The notes under the pieces were generated by a model. It had not been told where the DNA came from. It did no database searches and saw only the letters and a list, made by a program, of their open reading frames with translations. Source: Leguminivora glycinivorella (taxonomy: Eukaryota; Arthropoda; Insecta; Lepidoptera; Tortricidae). From it: a stretch of DNA of 64,000 nt. A program made the position numbers and the translations under genes. The stretch is from assembly GCF_023078275.1 (NCBI RefSeq), contig NC_062978.1:25131967-25195966 (forward strand). The letters are read 5' to 3'. Shown here in pieces: positions 57,401 to 63,875 of this stretch. Every line of letters starts with the position of its first letter. Positions within the stretch are counted from its first letter, which is position 1.

Positions 57401-60400
57401 AAACTCTCGACGAATTCACCTTAAACATTAAAAACTAAATCAAAATCGATTGATTCGTTCGGGAGCTTCATAGCCACAGACATACAGACATGTCAAGCGT
57501 CAAACCTATTATTATTATAACACTCCGTCGTTTTTGCGTTGGTGGTTAAAAACAAGAAACCTCCTTCAAAACTATAATAAAACACAACTTTCTAAGAAAA
57601 TTGGTCAAGTGCGAGTCGGATTTCGACATTTCCATACAAAAAGGTCATGAGCGCCTGACGACATGTGATGGCAACGTAGACTAAATTTCGTACTTTAAAG
57701 ATTTTGCGTATATTTTGGAAACTATAAGAGATAGAGCAAATAGACTTCAGATTTTGGTTGTCGGTGGCACATTTTTTTTGTTTTCGTATATATACACCTT
57801 TTTTTGGACCTATGTGGGCAATATTATGGTCAGTGAAGTTCTAAACGGTCTTAAGCGCCTCCTTTTTAGTAGGAACTTAAGTCATTTTGGAAAATGATAT
57901 TTTTTTTTTACAATTTCTAAAGCAAAACGAAACAGAAATTGATTTCTTTATACCTGTCCAACGCGCTTACACAATTTTAAGACGTTTAGTAACTACTTGC
58001 AGCGGCAGTGAGTGAAATTGGTAATCTGAGTTTTTTTCTCTTAAGTCCGACTTACGCTTGACTGTAGATTTCTAATAGGTTTTCCTGTAATCTACAGGTA
58101 GAGGGCTATCTCGTGTATTTTTTTGAAAATTTTACGCTAAGTAGTTTCGGAGATAAGGGGGGGGGGGGGGGAATGGTCATTTTTTGCTTATTTTCTTAAA
58201 TTACTTCTAAATTACCAAAATAAAAACAATAAAAAAAATATATTTCAGATGCTGATAAAATGCTCTTTCATTTGATATGTAACACAATATAGTTTTAATA
58301 ACTTTGATTTTTAATTTTCAATTTTACCCCCCAAAAGTGACCCCTGTGATTAAATTTCATTTAATTAAATTACATGTCCGTCTTTGGGCCACAGGTTTAC
58401 ATACTTGTGCCAAATTTCAAGTAAATCGGTCCAGTAGTGTCGGAGAAATCGGCTGTGACAGAGGGACAGACAGACACGCGAGTGATCCTATAAGGGTTCC
58501 GTTTTTCCTCTTTGAGGTACGGAACCCTAAAAAACTAAAAAAACACCCCATTGCTGGGCAAAGAAAGGCCTCCCCCTGGTATTCGGAACTTCCCGATATT
58601 ACTCGCAGCATTCGTCTGATAAGAAAATAGAACAGAAGTTATTTTTCAACAAAAAACTACTATGTACACAATATACATAAGTAAAATTTAATCTTACCTA
58701 AATAACTTATACGAGTATTTTTTTTTTATACTACGTCGGTGGCAAACAAGCATACGGTCCGGTGGAAATCGGTCACCGTAACCTATGAACGCATGCAACA
58801 CAAACAGTGTCACATGCGCGTTGCCACCCCATTAGAAACTTGTACATTCCCAAGTTTCAATTGGTGTTCTCTTTAAATGATTTCCACTTTAGGCTCCTAG
58901 GTCAATTGTTGACGATGAGTGACGTTTATTTTTCGACTTTTTCGGTCCTGTTTTCTGAAGGTGAACAACTCATTTTTGAGCAACTGCGAACTGGTCTGAC
59001 CTGACCTTATATAAAGTTAATTGTACGAATACTTGGTACGAATTTACCAAACAAAAATACCACCAATTTTTTATTTTATTTGTGATATATAATATTAATT
59101 TTGGCCATTATTATTTGAGTATTTTAGGATCGAACGTAATATAAAAAAAATCTAAATTTAGATTGTAACGAATCTTATAAATACATACCTAACTTACTTA
59201 TTGGAATATGTAGGTATAAATATTCCGTTTTTAATAAGTACAAGTTTATAGTGAATAGGTAATATATTCGTCGTGAGTAAAAAAAATAGAGATAGAATTG
59301 CCTCGAAATTTCTCAACACTTGTATTGTAATGTACTATTTTTGATGCTTTTCGGACCCGCACCTTCTTCCTCAGTAGTACTTGGTAGTACTAAGTTGATG
59401 CTCCGTCACACTTGTCCATATCTTACATTTTATTTTATCGCCTCTGACTTCATGCTTATTTTATTCTAGGGTTAAGTACCTGACACATATTTATCAACAA
59501 ACTCAATAGGTACTCTGATCTTTATTGTGATATTCTGTATACTTACATAATTCTTTTTTCCCCTCACTAGCGCGGAAACACGTGTTTTGTCCTTTAATAC
59601 CAGCGGGTAAAAACGCATTTTATCCACTAGTGGGTAAAGTAATTTGACCTTGAATAAAGTCAAATTAACTGCTTTAAAATTGATAAAAGCAGGTGAATCT
59701 AGAAATAAAGATGATTTACCACCTGTGGAACTACTGGAAACAGTGATAAACGCATTTTTTGCATTGTAGTTTCCTCGCTATAGTAAGGGGAAAAGTTTTG
59801 TGTTACACTCGGGTGCAAATGTATTTTACTTCTCGTGTGTTAAAAAACTCGCAAGTTCAGGATTCTATTCTCGAACCACTCGCTTCGCTCGTGGTTCAAC
59901 TATAGAATCCTTTCACTTGCTCGTTTTCAATTCCACACTTGGCGTTAAAATACAACTTTGCACCCTTCTATAACAAATAACTATTTCAGTACAGATGGTG
60001 ATTTTTTACGCGCTAGTGCGAGAAGTGGTTCATTATATGTCACGTCGAAACTTCGAAGGGTCATCTGTACTGAAAAACGTCGTATATGCGAAATAGTATT
60101 TTATGCAACTGGCTAATAAAGACGCCACGAGTATATTTTTGACTAAGTTAAACACCGTTGCATACAATACTTTTTCTACGACCATGCACTTACTTGTTAA
60201 TAGTTTTCTAGAATAACTTACGTGAAATTCGCACTATTTCCTGTATTTTGACGCGTCGGCCTCCCCTCTGTTCCTGCACTCACCCTGTCGCTCGCACTCC
60301 CCCGCGCCGCCGCCAGCCCCCGACGCCACGCGCACCCACGACGCTATATCCATTAAAGGCTACCTAACAATACTTTAAGAGCTAAATCGTATGCGTGGGC

Positions 60401-63400
60401 GCTCGGGGCGCCGGGCGGGGGTGGGCATCTTTTATGTAGGGTTTTAACGATCTATGCACGACACTGTAAATGACGAATAACAATACGGGAGTAGAAAAAC
60501 ATTTTTCCATTAGGGCGTCATCATCACATGCCGGCAATAATTAAAAAAATAAATGTCATATTTTTCAGCAACTGATATCGAGCACAGAAATAATAACCAA
60601 AGGAGTATCCTACAACTTCATGCGCCCGTGGTTAGGAGATGGCCTTTTGACGTCGACAGGTATGTTGGATCTTAAATATACAGGGTGCCCGGTAATTAAT
60701 GGACAACCTTTTAACCACCAAGAGGTCACCTTATACGGTTTAGTAAAAGTCGCCTGGTTTTCGAGATTTTCACTTTTTAAAATTTTAATGGATATTAATG
60801 GACAACCTTTTAACCACCAAGAGGGCACCTTATACTGGTGCAGAAAATCGACTTTAAGGTTTAGTAAAAGTCGCCTGGTTTTCGAGATTTTCACTTTTTA
60901 AAATTTTAATGGATATTAATGGACAACCTTTTAACCACCAAGAGGGCACCTTATACTGGTGCAGAAAATCGACTTTAAGGTTTAGTAAAAGTCGCCTAGT
61001 TTTCGTGATTTTCACATAAAATTTTAGGTAGTATTAAAATTTTAAAAAGTGCCCTCTTGGTGGTTAAAAGGTTGTTAATTACCGGGCATCCGGTATAATA
61101 GAATAGGATAAACATTTATTCGTGACGTGAACACAGGCAAGACAAAATACACATAATAACAACAGGACAGAAAGGAATAAAGTGCCACGAAATGGCCTCA
61201 TATCAGCGTGTTGCTGGTGACTTCCAGCGCTGATCTTCCGATGAGACCATCAAATGAGGAAGATAAATACTCTTTCTTATTTAATAATATTTTGTGCAGG
61301 GAAGCGCTGGTAGCCCAGCGGTAAGTACGTGCGACTTTCGTTCCGGTGGTCGCGGGTTCGAACCCCGGCTCGCATCAATGAGTTTTTTGGCGAAATATCA
61401 TTATAATTATATTTGCGATATTTGCCAGTCGCTTTTCGGTGAAGGAAACTATGATGAGGAAACCGAACTAATTCCAATAAGGTCTAGTTTACCCTTCGAG
61501 ATGGAGGTTCAGATGGCAATCGCTTTCGTAAAATCTAGCGCCTACGCCAAATCTTGGGATTAGTTGTCAAAGCGGACCCCAGCCTCCCATGAGCCGTGGC
61601 AAATGCCGGGATAATGCAAGGAGGATGATGATTTGTGCATCAGGCAGTCTTAGGGCAAAGTGAAGCTGAAGTCACATCTTTCACCATCGAGCCGCATTTT
61701 TAACCTCCGACGCAAAACGACGGGGTGTTATAAGTTTGACGTGTCTGTCTGTCTGTTTGTCTGTGTATCTGTCTGTGGCATCGTAGCTCCCGCACGGATG
61801 AACCGATTTAGATTTAGTGTTTTTTGTCTGAAAGCTGAGTTAGTCGGGAGTGTTCTTAGCCATGTTTCATGAAAATCGGTCCACTATGTCGCGGGCGGGG
61901 GTTTCTTCAATGGGAGTAAGTCAGAGCGCGATGCCGCTTAAACAGGGCGGTATTGTAATATTAGATTTGATTCATTGGATTTGGATTTGATTAATAACCA
62001 CAAAATTACCGATTTTCATGAAACATGGCTAAGAACACTCCTGACCAATACAACAGCTTTCAAACAAAAAAAACTAAAGCTAAACCGGTTCATCCGTTCG
62101 GGAGCTACGATGCCATAGACAGACACGTAAAACTTATAACAAGGGGTTAAAAATGTGGATGAACAATAATTAACACAGATATTTGTTAAATAAATAAATA
62201 AATATTATAGGACATTCTTACACAGATTGACTGAGTCGCACGGTAAGCTCAAGGCTTGTGTTACAGGTACTCAGACAATGATACAAACATCCATGACTCA
62301 GGAACAAATATCTGTGCTCATCACACAAATAAATGCCCTTACCGGGATTCGAACCCGGGACCGCGGCATAGCAGGCAGGGTCACTGCGCGCTAGGCCAGA
62401 CCGGTCGTCGCATATATATAAGTATGTATTTATCTATTTAAGTATGTATATCGTCGCTTAGCACCCCATAGTACAAGCTTTGCTTAGTTAGGGGCTAAGT
62501 TGATCTGTGTAAGGTGTCCCCAATTTTTTTTAAAGGTGTTTTCTCCATTTTAGGGCCAAAATGGCGAAGTCACCGCAAATTCCTGACTCCAGCGTTCCAC
62601 TACAACATTCTGCATACATTCCTGCCAGTGTTTCTTAAGAACGGGAACATTTTGTGCGACACGCTGAGGAAGAAGGCCGATGGCTCGTCTATAGAGTTAT
62701 TCCCGATTATGGCAATGGCGGCGTTGGATAATATTACAGGTTCTTTATTTTTATATTTAATCGTCATTGCACGAAAGAAATGCATCGTACAATAGGCGAA
62801 CTTAAGCCTTGAGAATAACCCGCCTGGCAAAGAGGAAGTGGAAGAGTGGGGTGGCGAGTTGGGGCGCGTGAAGCCTTTTGTTGCAGGTGGGGGAAACTGG
62901 AATACCAACATCGCGGCGGTGTGACGCCAGAGCGACTTAACGAACGGTGGCGCCATCTATCGGTTCGATGTGACGTCTATGACGTACTCTGTATTTAAAA
63001 ATCTCGGATATACACATAGCACACAGCCTATGTTCGTGTAGGACTGTAGGTGAACGCGCACCATGCTTGTATGAGTGGGATATGACAGGTAGACTGGTCG
63101 CGTTATTGACAGGTGGTAATTGTAACCGAGAGCGGGGGACGCCACTTTCAGCGGGCAGCGGGAGTGACTATACTGTACGATAGTACTCTTTATTATACTG
63201 TGGTTCCACAGTAAAATACAAGATGGCTTGTATTGTGTACGTAGGTAAATACGTTGAAAACACGCATTAATCAAGGAATAAATGTCTGTGCTCAACTTAA
63301 TTATAAAAGTAATTGCAGGGCCAGGCTTAGAGGGCATGACCACGTACTGACTAAGCCAGACCGGTTGTTTTTATCATTGTTACTTATTTATTTCACATCA

Positions 63401-63523
63401 TGATATGTTGTATTACTGTTACTTATTTCACATCATGATATGTTGTATTACAGAAACAATTATGGGGGTGTCCTTAGATGCGCAAAAAGAAAAGGACTCC
63501 AAATATGTTAAATCTATCGACGT
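45250..63523 (+). CDS. CYP (CYP4 clan): Cytochrome P450, CYP4 clan, 5' part (five exons, runs off the window)
   Basis: Predicted to be a haem monooxygenase anchored in the endoplasmic reticulum, using electrons from NADPH-P450 reductase; substrates of the clan include fatty acids, hormones and xenobiotics, and this one's is unknown. Joining 45250-45400, 48799-48905, 60569-60659, 62554-62739 and 63454-63523 gives 201 codons plus two bases. Seen in order: N-terminal hydrophobic anchor (residues 1-23), proline-rich hinge PGPTPYPVIGNG (31-42), HPKYIE (81-86), PWLGDGLLTSTGPKW (106-120), helix C W120xxxR124 in WRSHR, TPAFHYNILHTFLP (128-141), and ETIMGVSLDAQ (179-189). All four internal junctions keep phase, with GT-AG borders. 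CYP4-clan enzymes are about 500 residues, so about 60% lies downstream, including the haem-binding cysteine. Wording resembles lepidopteran CYP340/CYP341 as well as CYP4; the family is not settled. No internal stop is seen. Confidence 0.92.
45620..46387. mobile_element. Mini-hAT transposon with 8-bp target duplication
   Basis: Ends CAAAGAGCGGAATTC and GAATTCCGCTCTTTG are exact inverted repeats, continuing as near-perfect terminal repeats of about 75 bp (45620-45694 and 46314-46387). ATAGTGAC flanks it on both sides (45612-45619 and 46388-46395), the 8-bp duplication typical of hAT elements. The inside holds one short transposase-derived frame and a poly(A) signal (AATAAAAG near 46180). Confidence 0.88.
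45875..46114 (+). CDS. hAT transposase C-terminal (dimerisation) fragment, 79 codons
   Basis: An ATG-initiated, stop-terminated frame inside the mini-hAT. The peptide includes KYAPVTSTEVERSFSSYKW and IYNEKRNNLKGDNVEKIM, matching the C-terminal dimerisation region of hAT transposases and the related CGGBP1-like proteins. The DNA-binding BED finger and the catalytic region are absent. It has its own downstream AATAAA. It could be a relic of internal deletion or a small protein that interferes with full-length transposase; the sequence cannot tell which. It sits in sense orientation in P450 intron 1. Confidence 0.75.
   Translation: MFNNPKRKTIKKYYKYAPVTSTEVERSFSSYKWIYNEKRNNLKGDNVEKIMTIFFYYSEDEECILSTDLDFDSVILNED
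46399..46497 (-). mobile_element. SINE family 1 fragment, target of a MITE
   Basis: TGACTTAGGAACTCTGTGG, then ACACAAATAAAAATGCCC and CCTAAATTCGAAACCGGG match the family 1 body and box B region. It is interrupted after CCGTAGG by the 46498-47037 element. Confidence 0.65.
46498..47037. mobile_element. CACAGTATAATAAAG MITE carrying a large foldback
   Basis: It starts CACAGTATAATAAACAG, ends GTCCGAGGTGTG, and has CCGTAGG on both sides (46491-46497 and 47038-47044). It matches the 10166-10396 copy up to GACCTGTC (46628) and again from GCCTCTTTCATA (46999). The central part of the ordinary copy is replaced by the 46629-46998 foldback. Confidence 0.75.
46629..46998. repeat. Foldback with ~170-bp arms
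   Basis: Left arm 46629-46800 (GTGTGCGTGTGGATTGAG onward) is complementary to right arm 46832-46998, with small differences and a 31-bp AT-rich loop. Inside each arm GAGTGAGCAC and GTGCTCACTCA also face each other. It is non-coding. Confidence 0.85.
47407..47520 (-). mobile_element. SINE family 1, distal half (split by MITE array)
   Basis: AATATTATAGGACATTCTTA through GTACTCAGTCAACGATATA is the 3' half of a family 1 SINE. The other half resumes at 48057. Confidence 0.7.
47525..48052. mobile_element. MITE array with CCGGGTGCCCGGTAATTAATG ends
   Basis: The termini CCGGGTGCCCGGTAATTAAT and ATTAATTACCGGGCACCC(TG) are inverted, with TATA on both sides (47521-47524 and 48053-48056). The inside is a set of inverted and direct copies of AACCTTTTAACCACCAAGAG, TAGTAAAAGTCGCCTGG and CGAGATTTTCAC modules. 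A second array is at 60681-61093. Open frames within it are repeat artefacts. Confidence 0.75.
48057..48185 (-). mobile_element. SINE family 1, proximal half
   Basis: ACAGAAAACATCCATGACTC through TACCGGGATTCGAACCCAGG and GGCTTAGCAGGCAGG; box B is present and the box A end is degenerate. It continues 47407-47520 across the MITE array. Confidence 0.7.
48398..48547. mobile_element. Hairpin MITE with ~50-bp arms
   Basis: ACGGCTCAGCCACGACATTG and its inner GCGCGACAGCGGTGAGCGGC face the same sequence inverted at about 48489-48547. Arms are nearly perfect apart from a few indels. It is non-coding. Confidence 0.75.
48621..48735. mobile_element. Harbinger-like MITE with TAA target duplication
   Basis: Ends GTGCGTTTTCACATTATCCG and CGGATAATGTGAAAACGGAC (read across strands) are inverted. 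TAA flanks both sides (48618-48620 and 48736-48738), the 3-bp target typical of PIF/Harbinger. It ends only about 60 bp before the exon 2 acceptor. Confidence 0.75.
48799..48905 (+). CDS. P450 exon 2 (residues 51-86)
   Basis: The acceptor TTTATTGCAG and donor GAG|GTAAGT enclose 107 bases. With the single base carried from exon 1 the peptide reads KFLEILSSLAIQYNDAYRIY and then IMSDRYFVLSHPKYIE, the helix A/beta-1 region typical of CYP4-clan enzymes. It ends in phase 0. Confidence 0.9.
48945..49209. mobile_element. MITE with TACAGAGTGTAACAAAAATG ends
   Basis: Left TACAGAGTGTAACAAAAATG and onward to GTTTAAGGGCGTA is repeated inverted on the right, ending TTTTTGTTACACCCTGTA. Arms are about 120 bp with indels in poly-T stretches. 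TA at both ends suggests a Tc1/mariner-type target. It starts 39 bp after the exon 2 donor. Confidence 0.78.
49527..51505. mobile_element. DNA element B: ~2.0 kb with dispersed TCCCGGAATAATGTAC motifs
   Basis: TTAAGGTAACTGTACAC on the left and its relative GGGACAGTTACCTTA on the right are inverted ends. TTAA stands at the left and TTAG at the right. Copies of a motif like GTACATTATTCCGGGATAC recur in both orientations at about 49542, 49566, 49941, 49997, 50350, 50389, 51239, 51252 and 51290. It contains later pieces: a CCGGCCAAG-type fragment near 50500-50600, a SINE 1 tail near 50640-50690 and a Lep repeat at 50870-51000. No coding frame. Confidence 0.55.
51515..51615 (-). repeat. GCGGCTTCGCTCGC element, inverted fragment
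   Basis: TTTTTTAAGTGGAGATAGTTG through GCGAAGCCGCGGGCGAAAGC is the inverse of the 14.2/17.2/21.3 kb family. It is cut near the point where element B ends. Confidence 0.6.
51925..51958 (+). repeat. Dispersed repeat, left piece, split by element C
   Basis: TTTTAACCCCCGACGCAAAA and GGTGTTAT match 61698-61733, where the sequence runs on uninterrupted into AAGTTTGACGTGTC. Confidence 0.65.
52540..52677 (+). pseudogene. LINE polyprotein fragment inside element C
   Basis: The frame includes NAKIRRRTKVEDVNFVITKL and KWSCEGHVAKQSDG, resembling the KLKWxWAGHxAR segment near the C-terminus of insect endonuclease/reverse transcriptase proteins. Only about 45 residues remain. It interrupts minus-strand coding-like sequence of element C. 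Confidence 0.55.
52678..53025 (-). pseudogene. Decayed reading frame of element C
   Basis: The minus strand is open for about 115 codons with one internal stop. It has LSKHCNRECHSNVSSNFARL, KSFLENESDKLPLNAK and DDYVASNKINCS, then, after the stop, MEQVGMDIEYSIPSPYQVHP. A likely continuation beyond the LINE fragment (about 52430-52537, minus) has SEVPKSQVEVVPKKKQ. The composition is protein-like rather than AT noise. I do not recognise the family; it may be the element's own transposase or accessory protein. Confidence 0.45.
53458..53640 (+). repeat. Dispersed repeat, right piece, split by element C
   Basis: AAGTTTGACGTGTCTGTTTG, CCCGAACAGATGAACCGATT and TAGTCGGGAGTGTTCTTAGC continue the 51925-51958 piece, in the same order as at 61733-61900. 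Confidence 0.7.
54133..54492. mobile_element. MITE with TACAGAGTGGGGCCTGTAAC ends
   Basis: TACAGAGTGGGGCCTGTAAC through GGCTATTCTCCTTATACTGA is repeated inverted at the right, ending GTCCCACTCTGTA. Arms are about 70 bp and TA is at both outer ends. The interior of about 220 bp is AT-rich and non-coding. Confidence 0.8.
54620..54730 (-). mobile_element. LINE 3' end (antisense)
   Basis: On the minus strand, CCCTGTCAGGGTCCATGTG is followed by GATGCAATAAAGAAATTATG: a poly(A) signal at the 3' end. Related to 4381-4478. Confidence 0.5.
54935..54990 (+). repeat. CCGGCCAAG-type element, 5' fragment
   Basis: AAACCGGCCAAGAGCGAGTC to GGTTCCGTACAAACTTTC; the remainder is missing and replaced by another repeat 3' end. 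Confidence 0.65.
55000..55309 (-). mobile_element. Probable LINE 3' UTR (antisense)
   Basis: ATTACTCATACTCATATTCA with TTTATTTGTAACGCC at the low-coordinate side and GACCAGCCAAATTTTTAAGC further in read, on the minus strand, as a UTR with a poly(A) signal near its end. The family is not assigned. Confidence 0.35.
55310..55728 (+). mobile_element. Dispersed element F, copy 2
   Basis: It has the blocks listed for 19097-19642, uninterrupted. A DDDDLPPVELLEAVINAL-like frame crosses it but has stops or gaps in the other two copies, so I do not call a gene. Confidence 0.7.
55729..56071. other. No recognised feature
   Basis: Mixed composition with a GC-rich stretch (GGCCGCGAACTCGCGGCCGC near 56007-56027). 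No frame or repeat could be recognised. Confidence 0.35.
56075..57054. mobile_element. Harbinger-like element, ~980 bp, TAA target duplication
   Basis: GGCCGTTTTCACATTATCCG then ATCCGATATCGGATGT on the left is repeated inverted on the right. TAA flanks both ends (56072-56074 and 57055-57057). The TIRs are nearly identical over about 38 bp. It contains a LINE 3' end at 56395-56595. The rest, including GC-richer 56800-56930, shows no transposase. Confidence 0.75.
56395..56595 (+). mobile_element. LINE 3' UTR nested in the Harbinger-like element
   Basis: It matches 23290-23484: CTCACTGCACCCACATTCGC, CCTATGGTTGACTGGTAGAG and GCAATAAAGTTTAAATAAAT followed by an AAAT repeat tail. Confidence 0.7.
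57120..57425 (+). repeat. Dispersed repeat (LINE/SINE 3' portion)
   Basis: GGCAACGCACATGTGCCACTC, GCAGGCGTCCATAGGTTACAG (shortened) and CATCAGGCGGACCGTATGCC lead to GTTTGCCACCTACGTGG and a run of A. A minus-strand copy is at 58725-58850 and a relic near 33285-33325. Confidence 0.6.
57596..58534 (+). mobile_element. CCGGCCAAG-type dispersed element, long copy
   Basis: It starts AATTGGTCAAGTGCGAGTCGG (degenerate head) and ends TTGAGGTACGGAACCCTAAAA. It contains a G homopolymer of about 15 bases near 58158-58172, at the point where the family has AGATAAGGGGGGG. Confidence 0.6.
58725..58850 (-). repeat. Dispersed repeat (LINE/SINE 3' portion), inverted
   Basis: TACTACGTCGGTGGCAAACA through CACATGCGCGTTGCCACCCC is the inverse of 57120-57425, with a poly-T (poly-A on the other strand) at 58719-58728. 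Confidence 0.6.
59554..59980 (+). mobile_element. Dispersed element F, copy 3
   Basis: It has the same blocks and order as 55310-55728, with point changes and a small deletion. Confidence 0.7.
59986..60083. mobile_element. Small MITE with TTTCAGTACAGATG end
   Basis: TTTCAGTACAGATGGTG on the left and TCATCTGTACTGAAAAACG on the right are inverted. A solitary copy of this end (CGTTTTTCAGTACAGATGGC) is at about 49379-49400. Confidence 0.6.
60245..60430. other. GC-rich block upstream of P450 exon 3
   Basis: CCCCCGCGCCGCCGCCAGCC and CGACGCCACGCGCACCCACG face GCGTGGGCGCTCGGGGCGCC about 70 bp later, so the block can fold. It stands out from the AT-rich intron. It may be the ends of a GC-rich MITE or an intronic regulatory island. 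Confidence 0.4.
60569..60659 (+). CDS. P450 exon 3 (residues 87-116)
   Basis: The acceptor ATTTTTCAG is followed by QLISSTEIITKGVSYNFMRP and WLGDGLLTST. The donor is ACAG|GTATGT, phase 1. The sequence continues exactly from HPKYIE as in the clan, although intron 2 is 11.7 kb. Confidence 0.92.
60681..61093. mobile_element. MITE array with CAGGGTGCCCGGTAATTAATG end
   Basis: TATA on both sides (60677-60680 and 61094-61097). Three direct modules (each with GGACAACCTTTTAACCACCA and TTTAGTAAAAGTCGCC) precede an inverted end. It is related to 47525-48052. It begins 21 bp after the last base of exon 3. Confidence 0.75.
61095..61298 (-). mobile_element. LINE 3' end (antisense)
   Basis: On the minus strand: GATGGTCTCATCGGAAGATC, TCACCAGCAACACGCTGATA and, near the end, CACGAATAAATGTTTATCC, a poly(A) signal and 3' terminus. 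Confidence 0.55.
61299..61630 (+). mobile_element. tRNA-derived SINE, family 2, full copy
   Basis: The head GCGCTGGTAGCCCAGCGGTA (box A-like) and GGTTCGAACCCCGG (box B) are followed by the body with GAGGAAACCGAACTAATTCC and GGGATTAGTTGTCAAAGCGG, ending around GGATGATGAT. Confidence 0.8.
61698..62152. repeat. Palindromic pair of a dispersed repeat (empty site for element C)
   Basis: A plus copy (TTTTTAACCTCCGACGCAAA to GGTCCACTATG) is followed about 100 bp later by an inverted copy (ACCGATTTTCATGAAACATG to CAAGGGGTTAAAAA). GGTGTTATAAGTTTGACG at 61726-61743 is the uninterrupted form of the site split by element C. Confidence 0.7.
62190..62410 (-). mobile_element. tRNA-derived SINE, family 1
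   Basis: Tail AATAAATAAATATTATAGG, body, box B (GGTTCGAATCCC inverted at about 62345-62357) and head ending GACCGGTCGTC. The box A region differs slightly (CTGGCCTAGCGCGCAG on the minus strand). Confidence 0.8.
62554..62739 (+). CDS. P450 exon 4 (residues 117-178)
   Basis: The acceptor TCCATTTTAG is followed by GPKWRSHRKFLTPAFHYNIL and onward to AMAALDNIT. It contains the helix C WxxxR motif. The donor ACAG|GTTCTT is weak after GT, but the phase-1 join to exon 5 restores the conserved Glu-Thr-Ile-Met-Gly. Confidence 0.9.
62985..63201 (-). mobile_element. MITE of the CACAGTATAATAAAG family, minus orientation
   Basis: It ends TACTCTTTATTATACTGTGG and contains ATGACAGGTAGACTGGTCGC and the CCGAGAGCGGGGGACGCC block. 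It lies in P450 intron 4. The other end is diverged. Confidence 0.65.
63240..63370 (-). mobile_element. Degenerate SINE family 1 copy
   Basis: GTTGAAAACACGCATTAATC, AATAAATGTCTGTGCTCA and GACTAAGCCAGACCGGTTG follow the family order, but box B is lost. Confidence 0.5.
63379..63453 (+). repeat. Tandem duplication at the exon 5 acceptor
   Basis: TGTTACTTATTTATTTCACA...GTATTAC (63379-63416) is repeated as TGTTACTTATTTCACATCAT...GTATTAC (about 63418-63451). Only the second is followed by AG and exon 5; the first reads TACTG. Confidence 0.8.
63454..63523 (+). CDS. P450 exon 5 (residues 179-201, end of visible coding)
   Basis: The acceptor GTATTACAG is preceded by a tandem duplication of the acceptor region. 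The peptide ETIMGVSLDAQKEKDSKYV then KSID ends at donor GT|GTAAGT in phase 2. The next exon is not identified before the window end. Confidence 0.85.
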
Positions 63524-63684
63524 GTAAGTTTTGATTAACTATTTTATACTATTAAATGAGATTTCAACAGGCCTGTCAGTGAAACTTGTTATTTCAAGCA
63601 TCAAAATTCTACGACAATATGATGTTATTTGCACTGATGCTGATGGGGCTATTAAAATCGCTGCCTAACGCCTTGTCTTGCGTT

Positions 63685-63719
63685 GGCGACGGTCGCGCGA
63701 CCGTCGCGCGACCGTCGCC
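63685..63719. repeat. 35-bp GC palindrome
   Basis: GGCGACGGTCGCGCGACCG followed by TCGCGCGACCGTCGCC: GTCGCGCGACC occurs twice and the whole block is its own near-inverse. It lies after exon 5. Confidence 0.7.
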
Positions 63720-63875
63720 GTCTCGTCTCATCGCATCGTTTATTTCCTTAATCCATATAGATAACACTAAGAACAAATTAAATTACTGTCATAGAAAATA
63801 TTTTAACTTGTTATTTTTAAGTAGTAACACTACTATTATGTTCTAAACATTAAATAAATCCGAATCCGAATTGTA

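Larger units (their letters stand above)
48906..60568 (+). other. P450 intron 2 (11.7 kb)
   Basis: GTAAGT...TTTCAG. Nearly all of it is transposon sequence, itemised below. Stretches without a recognised element are about 49.21-49.37, 49.45-49.52, 51.62-51.92, 53.64-54.13, 58.86-59.55 and 60.09-60.24 kb; they are AT-rich and show no exon-like frame. Confidence 0.85.
60660..62553 (+). other. P450 intron 3 (1.9 kb)
   Basis: GTATGT...TTTTAG. It contains a MITE array, a LINE 3' end, a family 2 SINE, a palindromic repeat and a family 1 SINE. Confidence 0.85.

Noticed and set aside
62600..62956. 118-codon minus-strand frame opposite P450 exon 4
   Set aside because: It is the antisense shadow of exon 4, whose plus-strand protein is clearly P450.
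63571..63680. Next P450 exon after AACAG at 63575
   Set aside because: In the required phase the reading hits a stop after about 17 residues and none resemble the clan; the true exon is probably beyond the window.
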